Below are positions 1 through 4,786 of a stretch of 8,200 nt of DNA, one piece after another. Within the stretch, counting starts at the first letter, position 1, and every line of letters starts with the position of its first letter. Where the stretch lies: positions 1 through 8,200 of the forward strand of contig DAOUYM010000036.1 of the NCBI GenBank assembly GCA_030666115.1. The letters are read 5' to 3'. The translations under genes were made by a program, and so were the position numbers. The DNA is from Candidatus Aenigmatarchaeota archaeon (GTDB lineage Archaea > Aenigmatarchaeota > Aenigmatarchaeia > QMZP01). The notes beneath the pieces are model-generated. The model had not been told where the DNA came from. It worked only from the letters and a program-made list of their open reading frames with translations, and did no database searches.

Positions 1-25
1 CAAGAAGATATTAAGGCTCGAGTAG

Positions 26-577
26 TTACCATGGCTCTTTCTTTACCCTCATCTTGAAACCTATCACGCTCGCTACGAGATGGATTATTGGTGTGATGAT
101 GACGAGAAGTATCACCCAGTCGATCTTTATTGTAATCAGGAATGAAGCGAACAACAGTGATCCCAGAAGGAAGTCTTCCTGATCCAGCAGCGGGGCTATT
201 GCTCCTCTTGGAAGTCCGATTCTCCTTTTTAAGAAGGAGCCAACCATGTCTCCGACAACGGCTCCCAGACCCAACATCAACCCGAGAAGCGGGTACATTG
301 GAACTATGGTAAGGGCGACAGGAGAGATGTCGAATGGCAGATAGGGAAAGGCAAGCATCTCCACTGAGGCGATGAGGATTCCAATAAAGCACCCGAACAG
401 AAGACCTTCCCAGGTCTTTCCTGGTCCCAGTATCGGCTTACCCCTGAACATTCTCCCGCCATCTATCGGGTGGTTCTTCCTCCCCTTAAGCCCAACCAGC
501 GGGATCAAACCGTTAACCGCGTACGCAGGTATGATCAGCCATATCGCTTCAACCAGGTTGAACAGCGTAAAAACCAT
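26..577 (-). CDS. carS: CDP-archaeol synthase (CDP-2,3-bis-(O-geranylgeranyl)-sn-glycerol synthase)
   Basis: This integral membrane enzyme of archaeal ether-lipid synthesis activates the unsaturated archaetidic acid with CTP to give CDP-archaeol for polar head-group attachment. The 183-aa protein is the usual size for the family. Residues 45-58 hold RGKPILGPGKTWEG, and residues 109-140 hold GDMVGSFLKRRIGLPRG followed by a PLLDQEDFLLGS block. Both are signature regions of the CarS/DUF46 family, which is related to CdsA. Hydrophobic stretches at about 5-30, 57-78, 88-110, 136-150 and 153-174 fit several membrane helices. The ATG lies about 26 nt from a TATA-like GTTAATAATT on the opposite strand (598-607) and has no SD, so a leaderless mRNA is likely. 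It is divergent from tRNA-Ala. Family assignment is secure; the exact substrate is inferred from the family. Confidence 0.93.
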   Translation of the reverse strand: MVFTLFNLVEAIWLIIPAYAVNGLIPLVGLKGRKNHPIDGGRMFRGKPILGPGKTWEGLLFGCFIGILIASVEMLAFPYLPFDISPVALTIVPMYPLLGLMLGLGAVVGDMVGSFLKRRIGLPRGAIAPLLDQEDFLLGSLLFASFLITIKIDWVILLVIITPIIHLVASVIGFKMRVKKEPW

Positions 578-597
578 ATTTATAATTGACAGAAGCA

Positions 598-607
598 GTT
601 AATAATT
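598..607 (-). promoter_or_regulatory. TATA-like box for carS
   Basis: AATTATTAAC read on the minus strand is centred about 26 nt upstream of the carS ATG (577). That is the archaeal TATA-to-start distance, so transcription would begin at or next to the start codon. The same AT-rich patch lies about 50 nt upstream of tRNA-Ala on the other strand and may serve both directions. No better TATA box is visible at the expected distance for tRNA-Ala. Confidence 0.5.
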
Positions 608-655
608 GGAATGGCGGCCTGAACCAACATGACAAAGCCGTCCCTCGAATTGAAC

Positions 656-729
656 GGGCTGGTAGCTCAGTCTGGTAGAGCGCTCGGTTCGCATCCGAGA
701 GGCCCCGGGTTCAACTCCCGGCCAGTCCA
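656..729 (+). tRNA. tRNA-Ala (anticodon CGC)
   Basis: The cloverleaf is complete and intronless at 74 nt. The acceptor stem is GGGCTGG with CCAGTCC, including the G3-U70 wobble pair that is the alanine identity element, and the discriminator is A. The D stem is GCTC/GAGC. The anticodon stem is CTCGG/CCGAG with loop TTCGCAT, so the anticodon CGC is at 690-692. The T stem is CCGGG/CCCGG with loop TTCAACT. CCA is not encoded. Its last base (729) directly abuts the stop codon of the methyltransferase on the opposite strand, so the two genes converge with no spacer. Confidence 0.97.
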
Positions 730-1416
730 TTATTTCATTTTCTCGGCTAATATTACATATCCCTTTCCATAATAAAGTGGGTTCTGGATTTCTTTTGTGA
801 CATGTAAACCAATATTATCTTCTAATATCTTAGATAATTTTTGAATGCTGAACCAATTAATAACATTTACGTTTGCACTTTCTTTTGTATATCTTTCAAA
901 GATATCCCAGTCACATTGCAATTCTTCTGATATGCCCTGTTGGGTCAAATCCCTTTTCCATTGCCTCATCATCCAATTTGTGTCCCTTGCCGTTTCACTG
1001 GGTCCCGATACAACAAATATACCTCCCACTTTCATTACCCTTTTATGTTCTTTCAGATATCCTACTGGATTTTCCATGAACGGTAGAGCGAGCATTGATG
1101 AGACCCCATCAAATAAACAACCTTCGAATTGAAGTTTGTGAGCGTCTTGACAATAGGTATATAATCTGTCATTATGACCCGATTTCTTCTTTAGCATATC
1201 TAGAGCTTCTGGGTTATTATCTAAAGCGTGAACCTCTGATTCCTGTTCTAACAATCCTATTGCTAGGATTCCTGGACCGCATGCGCTTTCTAGTATTCTT
1301 CTCCTACCAATAAATGCCTCTTTATGTAGATTTACTAGTTCCTTATATACAGAAAGTCTTGACATTATACTATCGTATGCTTTTGTGTATTGCCTGTAAA
1401 ATTCCGATGTGTCCAT
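730..1416 (-). CDS. Class I SAM-dependent methyltransferase, substrate unknown
   Basis: The 228-aa protein has a Rossmann-type methyltransferase fold. Motif I is ILESACGPG (41-49). An acidic residue, probably binding the SAM ribose, is in ALDNNPEALD (D66). D91 is in the QDAHKL block, and MKVGGIFVVSGP (128-139) fits post-motif III. This pattern is of the UbiE/Methyltransf_11/25 type, which covers lipid, quinone and small-molecule methylation, so no substrate can be named. The C-terminal third has no motif I recognise. The ATG begins 4 nt after the 3' end of tRNA-Ile on the same strand, with no room for its own promoter or SD. It therefore probably depends on read-through of the tRNA transcript, and 3' processing of tRNA-Ile would leave a nearly leaderless mRNA. 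The reading looks more A+T-rich than its neighbours, which hints at later acquisition. An alternative start is M18. Confidence 0.8.
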   Translation of the reverse strand: MDTSEFYRQYTKAYDSIMSRLSVYKELVNLHKEAFIGRRRILESACGPGILAIGLLEQESEVHALDNNPEALDMLKKKSGHNDRLYTYCQDAHKLQFEGCLFDGVSSMLALPFMENPVGYLKEHKRVMKVGGIFVVSGPSETARDTNWMMRQWKRDLTQQGISEELQCDWDIFERYTKESANVNVINWFSIQKLSKILEDNIGLHVTKEIQNPLYYGKGYVILAEKMK

Positions 1417-1420
1417 AGAA

Positions 1421-1529
1421 TGGGCCTGGGGAGAATCGAACTCCCGACCTCCTGATTTCTGACGAAATCGATAGACTTTGTCTATCGCAACTTATCAGTC
1501 AGGCGCTCTAACCACTGAGCCACAGGCCC
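1421..1529 (-). tRNA. tRNA-Ile (anticodon GAT), with intron
   Basis: Read on the minus strand, the acceptor GGGCCTG/CAGGCCC, D stem GCTC/GAGC, T stem GGGAG/CTCCC with loop TTCGATT, and discriminator A form a full cloverleaf. The anticodon stem CCTGA/TCAGG closes around loop CTGATAA once a 36-nt insert (1457-1492) is removed. This gives anticodon GAT and a 73-nt mature tRNA. CCA is not encoded. It lies 48 nt downstream of tRNA-Glu on the same strand, so the two are probably co-transcribed, and the methyltransferase ATG follows 4 nt after its 3' end. Confidence 0.95.
1457..1492 (-). other. Canonical-position (37/38) tRNA-Ile intron with BHB motif
   Basis: The precursor folds into a good BHB site. 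The outer helix is the anticodon stem CCUGA/UCAGG. A 4-bp central helix forms between exon CUGA (32-35) and intron UCAG. The 5' bulge is UA^A and the 3' bulge is AA^A, where ^ marks the predicted cuts. The cuts fall between positions 37 and 38, the usual archaeal site. Inside the intron, CGATAGAC and GTCTATCG form an 8-bp hairpin with an AAA loop. The few bases between this hairpin and the BHB pair poorly, so the inner helix is partly relaxed. Confidence 0.88.
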
Positions 1530-1533
1530 GTTT

Positions 1534-1567
1534 GGATAGACGACTGGATTAACTGGCCAAGTCGTCT
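1534..1567 (-). repeat. Inverted repeat (hairpin) in the tRNA-Glu/tRNA-Ile spacer
   Basis: AGACGACT (1538-1545) and AGTCGTCT (1560-1567) are perfect 8-bp inverted arms around a 14-nt loop, with two more G-C pairs possible inside. In a tRNA-Glu/tRNA-Ile co-transcript this would be a stable hairpin between the two tRNAs. One arm, with its flank (1534-1548), also resembles the 5' part of tRNA-Glu: TCC-A-GTCGTCTA-TCC against TCC-G-GTCGTCTA-GTCC. The function is unknown. It could be a processing signal, a weak terminator or a remnant of a tRNA fragment. Confidence 0.6.
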
Positions 1568-1577
1568 TACGATTCAA

Positions 1578-1669
1578 TGCTCCGGGCGGGATTTTCACTC
1601 TTTTGAGATTTGAACCCACGTCCCTGGCTCGAGAGGCCAGAATCCTTGACCGGACTAGACGACCGGAGC
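1578..1669 (-). tRNA. tRNA-Glu (anticodon CTC), with T-loop intron
   Basis: Read on the minus strand, the acceptor is GCTCCGG/CCGGAGC with discriminator A. The anticodon stem is CTGGC/GCCAG around loop CTCTCGA, so the anticodon is CTC. The D arm carries GTCCGGTC and has a GTCT/GGAT stem with two wobble pairs. The T stem GTGGG/CCCGC pairs only if 17 nt (1592-1608) are removed from the T loop, which restores a normal TTCAAAT loop and gives a 75-nt tRNA. CCA is not encoded. It is the first gene of the minus-strand tRNA unit and is divergent from the PAC2-family gene. Confidence 0.95.
1592..1608 (-). other. Non-canonical 17-nt intron at position 59/60 of tRNA-Glu, with BHB
   Basis: The intron sequence is TCTCAAAAGAGTGAAAA. 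The precursor forms a textbook BHB. The outer helix is the T stem GUGGG/CCCGC. A 4-bp central helix forms between exon UUCA (54-57) and intron UGAA. Both bulges are AA^U. The inner hairpin is CUC/GAG closed by AAAA. The predicted cuts fall between 59 and 60. Nearly every intron base takes part in the motif, so it is close to the smallest element a tRNA-splicing endonuclease could recognise. Confidence 0.9.
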
Positions 1670-1738
1670 GCAATTTCGAATGACGGCTTTATCCATCCTC
1701 TAAAATCCGTCTATCGATATGGTATTATTTAGCTTGGG

Positions 1739-1756
1739 TTTAAAAATACTTATAAA
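1739..1756 (+). promoter_or_regulatory. TATA-like promoter elements for the PAC2-family gene
   Basis: TTTAAAAATA (1739-1748) and TTATAAA (1750-1756) are both candidate TATA boxes. The upstream one puts the transcript start near 1770 and keeps the SD AAGGTGA (1777-1783), which lies 4 nt before the ATG at 1788. The downstream one would start the transcript near 1778 and cut into the SD, so I prefer the first. The 118-nt gap 1670-1787 also holds the tRNA-Glu promoter on the other strand, where GATTTTAGAGG near 1696-1706 is a weak candidate. Confidence 0.5.
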
Positions 1757-1787
1757 GGTGCGAATAAATAAAAATTAAGGTGAAGTT

Positions 1788-2582
1788 ATGACTGTGATAA
1801 AGGTTTCTCAAAGACCGAAACTCAAGAACCCTGTCCTAATCGAGGGATTACCGGGAGTAGGGAACATAGGAAGGGTTGCTGTTGGTTACATGATCGAGGA
1901 GCTTGGTGCAAAGAAATTCGCTCAACTATATTCCAAGCACTTCTTCCCATTCGTTATGCTTCATGAAAACTATCAGATCCATCTGCTCAAGAACGAGTTC
2001 TACTACTGGAAGGCCAAGAAGCCTGGACAGAGGGACCTCATACTCATTATAGGGGATTGCCAGTCCATGTCCACACAGGGACATTACGAAGTCACAGAGG
2101 TCATACTGGACTTTGTTGAGAAGTTCGGAGTGAAGGAGATGTTCACCATAGGAGGCCTGGCAACAGGCGAGATCGAGGACAAACCCAAGGTCCTTGGAGC
2201 GGTCTCCCACAAGGAGCTGGTCAAGAAGTACGCGAAGTCAGGGATAGACTTCTCTGCGGGCGAGAGGGTTGGATACATAGTCGGCGCATCAGGCCTTTTC
2301 CTGGGACTCGGAAAGGAGAGGGGAATGAAGGGCGTATGTATGCTCGGCGAGACCTCAGGGTTCCCAATAGTAACAGATCCAAAGGCAGCAGATGCTGTTC
2401 TGGAGATACTTACCAAGATACTCAAGATAAAGATAGACACAACCAATATAGACAAGAGAGTCGCTGAAATGGAGAAGTTCATAAAGAAGGTTGAGGACCT
2501 CCAGAAGAAGGCCCTGAACCAGATAGCAAAGGAAGAAAAGGCTCCTGTAATGGGCAAGGAGCAGCTAAGGTACATAGGATAG
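1788..2582 (+). CDS. PAC2-family protein, probable proteasome-assembly-chaperone homologue (PbaB-like)
   Basis: This 264-aa soluble protein belongs to the archaeal PAC2 / COG2047 family. The signature LIEGLPGVGNIGRVAVGYMIEEL is at 17-39, followed by a LILIIGDCQS strand region and TIGGLATGEI. Archaeal members such as PbaB of Pyrococcus are linked to proteasome assembly or activation, and that role is inferred here from the family. The C-terminal part (about 210-250) is charged and helical, possibly a coiled coil. The protein ends in LRYIG. That tail recalls, but does not match, the HbYX tail that docks activators to the proteasome, because Tyr is third from the end rather than penultimate. It has its own TATA region and an SD (AAGGTGA) 4 nt before the ATG. 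It is followed by rpoK with a separate promoter. Confidence 0.85.
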   Translation: MTVIKVSQRPKLKNPVLIEGLPGVGNIGRVAVGYMIEELGAKKFAQLYSKHFFPFVMLHENYQIHLLKNEFYYWKAKKPGQRDLILIIGDCQSMSTQGHYEVTEVILDFVEKFGVKEMFTIGGLATGEIEDKPKVLGAVSHKELVKKYAKSGIDFSAGERVGYIVGASGLFLGLGKERGMKGVCMLGETSGFPIVTDPKAADAVLEILTKILKIKIDTTNIDKRVAEMEKFIKKVEDLQKKALNQIAKEEKAPVMGKEQLRYIG

Positions 2583-2599
2583 AAATAAAAACCTTCCTG

Positions 2600-2608
2600 T
2601 TATAATAA
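2600..2608 (+). promoter_or_regulatory. TATA-like box for rpoK
   Basis: TTATAATAA is centred about 25 nt before the ATG at 2629, consistent with a leaderless transcript. This spacing is one reason to reject the in-frame GTG at 2620, which would lie too close to the box. Confidence 0.55.
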
Positions 2609-2628
2609 TGTAATTCATAGTGATTTGG

Positions 2629-2844
2629 ATGTCAACTAAGCACAAGACAAAGTTCGAGAAGACCAGGATTATTTCAGCCCGCACACTCCAGATATCCCAG
2701 GGTTCACCTGTTCTTGTGAAGGTCCCGAAGAATGTAACAGAACCCATAGAGATCGCAAAACTCGAATGGGAAGCCGGCGTCATCCCAATAGACATCAAGA
2801 AGGAAACCAGGGAATGCAAGGAATGCAAAGAAGACAAGGAATAA
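2629..2844 (+). CDS. rpoK: DNA-directed RNA polymerase subunit K (Rpb6/omega homologue)
   Basis: This small subunit helps assemble and stabilise the RNA polymerase core. From the ATG at 2629 the protein is 71 aa, starting MSTKHKTKFEKTR. The family core is clear: KFEKTRIISARTLQISQGSPVLVKVP, then PIEIAKLEWEAGVIPIDIKK. A GTG start at 2620 would add three residues but sits too near the TATA box. After the core there is a short acidic, Cys-containing tail, TRECKECKEDKE, built from an almost repeated GAATGCAA(A/G)G unit in the DNA. It is followed 39 nt later by the enolase gene, an order common in archaeal ribosomal/RNA-polymerase clusters. Confidence 0.93.
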   Translation: MSTKHKTKFEKTRIISARTLQISQGSPVLVKVPKNVTEPIEIAKLEWEAGVIPIDIKKETRECKECKEDKE

Positions 2845-2852
2845 ACTGGTCC

Positions 2853-2861
2853 TATTTTTAA
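2853..2861 (+). promoter_or_regulatory. TATA-like box for the enolase gene
   Basis: TATTTTTAA is centred about 27 nt before the enolase ATG (2884). No SD is seen before that ATG (CAAATATAACTT), so translation from a leaderless mRNA is the likely mode. Confidence 0.45.
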
Positions 2862-2883
2862 TCCAGCCCTACAAATATAACTT

Positions 2884-4065
2884 ATGATACGTAACCTGAA
2901 GCTCTATTCAATCTTCAACTCCAAGGGCACACCATCTGTAATGGTTAAGTTATGGACGGATGAAGGATCTTTTTCTGCTTCAATCCCTTCCGGTACAAGC
3001 AAAGGCGAGCATGAGGCTAAAGAACTCCCCATAGATAAGGTGAGGAAGAGCTTCTCCAGGATAAGGCCCAGGTTCATAGGAAAAGATGAGAGGGACTGGA
3101 GGGGTATTGACTCTCTTCTTAAGGATGTTGACGGGACAGATGATTTCAGCAAGATCGGCGAGAATCTCTCTCTTGCCATCTCGATTGCATGCGTCCGCGC
3201 AGCCTTCAATAATGAACTGTGGAAAATCCACAAACCCAGGATGGGGATAGAGTTTCCGATACCGATTGGGAATGTGATAGGCGGCGGGATGCACATGGGA
3301 GGGACAGACTGGCAGGAGTTCCTGGTTATCCCGTATGCGGCCAGTAGTCCTGCAGAAGCGATAGAAACCATGCTGGGCATATGGATAGACCTGGGAAAGG
3401 AACTCAGAAGGAAGAAACTCCTGATTGGGAAGAATGTGGAGAATGCCTGGATGAGCAAGCTTGATGACATAAAGACACTTGACCTGCTATCTGATATAGC
3501 AGATGACTGGAAGGTCAGGCTTGGGATAGATTTCGCGTCATCCAGCCTTTGGAATGGAAAGAGGTATGATTACAAGAAGATGGGCAAACACCTGACCCAA
3601 AACCAGCAGATTGATTTCATAGAGGAAATCACAAAGAAGTACAGACTCTACTACCTTGAGGATCCGGTACATGAGAATGGTTTCAGGCAGTTCATGATAC
3701 TGAACCAGAGGCTTGGGAAGGAGCACCTGGTAGTGGGCGATGATCTGTACTGCACCAACCCGAAACTCCTCACCAAGGGAATAGCCAACAGTTCAAGCAA
3801 CAGCATGATAATAAAACCAAACCAGATCGGCACACTCTCCCTTGCTGATGATGTGGTCAGAATGGCAAAGGAAGCCGAAATCGTGGTGGTCCCGTCCCAC
3901 AGATCAGGGGAGACAGAAGACGACTGGATTGCCGACCTCTCCCTTGCATGGGATGCCCCGCTGATAAAGTCAGGAATAACTGGTTCTGACATGGCGAAGC
4001 TTAACAGGCTGATAGAGCTCTGGGAGGAGATTCCAGACGTAAAGATGGCCAAACTACCCTTGTAG
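2884..4065 (+). CDS. eno: Enolase (phosphopyruvate hydratase), divergent
   Basis: Enolase interconverts 2-phosphoglycerate and phosphoenolpyruvate in glycolysis/gluconeogenesis. The 393-aa protein is a little short for the family (about 410-430). Conserved features are the substrate loop PSGTSKGEHEA (35-45, S39), H137 in GGGMHMGG, E145 in WQEF, metal ligands D216 (LGIDFA), E259 (YLEDP) and D286 (GDDL), catalytic base K311 (IIKPNQIGT), H339 in PSHRSGETED, and K362 (IKSG). Two signatures deviate. The N-terminal DSRGNPT-type motif reads NSKGTPS (12-18). The loop that normally reads GDEGGFAP and supplies the catalytic Glu reads GKNVENAW (182-189), where E186 is a possible substitute. Its place between rpoK and rpsB matches the usual archaeal context of a true enolase. 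I judge it an active, fast-evolving enolase, but activity is not certain. Confidence 0.88.
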   Translation: MIRNLKLYSIFNSKGTPSVMVKLWTDEGSFSASIPSGTSKGEHEAKELPIDKVRKSFSRIRPRFIGKDERDWRGIDSLLKDVDGTDDFSKIGENLSLAISIACVRAAFNNELWKIHKPRMGIEFPIPIGNVIGGGMHMGGTDWQEFLVIPYAASSPAEAIETMLGIWIDLGKELRRKKLLIGKNVENAWMSKLDDIKTLDLLSDIADDWKVRLGIDFASSSLWNGKRYDYKKMGKHLTQNQQIDFIEEITKKYRLYYLEDPVHENGFRQFMILNQRLGKEHLVVGDDLYCTNPKLLTKGIANSSSNSMIIKPNQIGTLSLADDVVRMAKEAEIVVVPSHRSGETEDDWIADLSLAWDAPLIKSGITGSDMAKLNRLIELWEEIPDVKMAKLPL

Positions 4066-4085
4066 GGCCGCATGGTTTAATAAAC

Positions 4086-4095
4086 TTTATAAATA
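4086..4095 (+). promoter_or_regulatory. TATA-like box for the rpsB-rpl19e-rpl18 unit
   Basis: TTTATAAATA is the best TATA-like match in the 121-nt gap after the enolase gene. Transcription from about 4115 would give a leader of roughly 70 nt, unlike the leaderless genes upstream. The leader contains the tandem repeat at 4145-4188. Confidence 0.55.
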
Positions 4096-4144
4096 AATCT
4101 AATGTTAATTATAGTGAATCAGACAAGGATATCAAGCATATCAG

Positions 4145-4188
4145 GCGTATTAAAGGTGTAATACAAGCGTATTCAAGGTGTAAGAAAT
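4145..4188 (+). repeat. Imperfect 22-nt tandem repeat in the rpsB leader, duplicating the SD
   Basis: Two copies of a 22-nt unit lie head to tail (4145-4166 and 4167-4188) and match at 18 of 22 positions. The first 17 nt, GCGTATTAAAGGTGTAA and GCGTATTCAAGGTGTAA, differ at one base. Each contains AAGGTG; the second copy is the SD of rpsB (ATG at 4187) and the first lies 22 nt upstream. Just before it, ATATCAAGC and ATATCAGGC (4130-4146) form a further short repeat. The role is unknown. Slippage expansion or a ribosome/uS2 binding site in the leader are both possible. Confidence 0.7.
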
Positions 4189-4765
4189 GTTGGTAGAGAA
4201 GACAGAGTACCTGACTGCCGGGGTTCATATAGGAATGAAATCCTGCACGCCCTACATGAAGCAGTTCATATACAAGGTAAGGGATGATGGCCTTGCAGTA
4301 TTCAACCTGCAAAAGGTAGACAACAGAATAAAGATCGCTGCTGATTTCCTCTCCAAGTTCGAGAAGATCATGATTGTATCCAAGAAGGATAATGCATCAA
4401 AGGTGATAAAGTCCTTTGCAGAGGCGGTTAACGGGAAAGCGATATCAGGCAGGTTCCTTCCAGGAACGCTTACCAATCCTTCCTACAAGGGATTCTATGA
4501 GCCGGATGTTGTGTTTGTTGCAGACCCTCTGATAGATGACCAGGCAGTAAAGGAGGCAAAGAGAAAGAGGATTCCTGTCGTCGCGTTATGCGACACCTTC
4601 AACATAGTTAGGGACATTGATATGGTGATACCGGTCAACAACAACGGAAAGAAATCCCTGGCATTGATATTCTGGGTAATGACAAGGGAGATACTTAGAA
4701 ACAGAAAAGAGATAAAGAAAGATTCTGATTTCAAGAAGACGATCAAGGACTTCGGGAGTGACTGA
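4187..4765 (+). CDS. rpsB: 30S ribosomal protein uS2
   Basis: This small-subunit ribosomal protein is of the archaeal/eukaryotic (S0/SA) type, 192 aa, near the usual archaeal length. Recognisable blocks are LTAGVHIGMKSCTPYMKQFIYKVRDDGLAVFNL (9-41), GRFLPGTLTNP (about 88-98), EPDVVFVADPLIDDQAVKEAKRKRIPVVALCDT, and IPVNNNGKKSLALIFW. No truncation is seen. The SD AAGGTG is 6 nt before the ATG and lies in the second copy of a tandem leader repeat. The gene follows eno, as in many archaea, but is followed after 21 nt by eL19. This appears to be the first gene of a uS2-eL19-uL18 transcript. Confidence 0.96.
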   Translation: MLVEKTEYLTAGVHIGMKSCTPYMKQFIYKVRDDGLAVFNLQKVDNRIKIAADFLSKFEKIMIVSKKDNASKVIKSFAEAVNGKAISGRFLPGTLTNPSYKGFYEPDVVFVADPLIDDQAVKEAKRKRIPVVALCDTFNIVRDIDMVIPVNNNGKKSLALIFWVMTREILRNRKEIKKDSDFKKTIKDFGSD

Positions 4766-4786
4766 TAAGGAAGGAAAGGTGTAAAA

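Noticed and set aside
722..760. Integrated element with att repeats at tRNA-Ala
   Set aside because: No duplicated tRNA 3' segment, integrase or mobile gene is visible near the methyltransferase; only the position is suggestive.
1482..1673. 63-codon open frame on the minus strand
   Set aside because: It covers the tRNA-Glu gene and the 5' part of the tRNA-Ile gene, whose cloverleaves explain every conserved base; it has no protein-like features.
2084..2575. 163-codon open frame antisense to the PAC2-family gene
   Set aside because: It is a shadow of the strong plus-strand coding pattern; the translation is Ser/Ile/Phe-rich with no recognisable domain, and there is no SD or promoter.
2620..2628. 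Upstream GTG start for RpoK adding MIW
   Set aside because: It would lie only about 16 nt from the TATA box, and the family normally begins near the ATG at 2629.
2904..3470. 188-codon open frame antisense to the enolase gene
   Set aside because: The plus strand encodes a clear enolase; the antisense product is low in complexity and has no family signature.
4066..4186. C/D-box or other small RNA in the enolase-rpsB gap
   Set aside because: I found no convincing C box (RTGATGA) with a partner D box; the gap is explained by a TATA-like box and the repeated leader.
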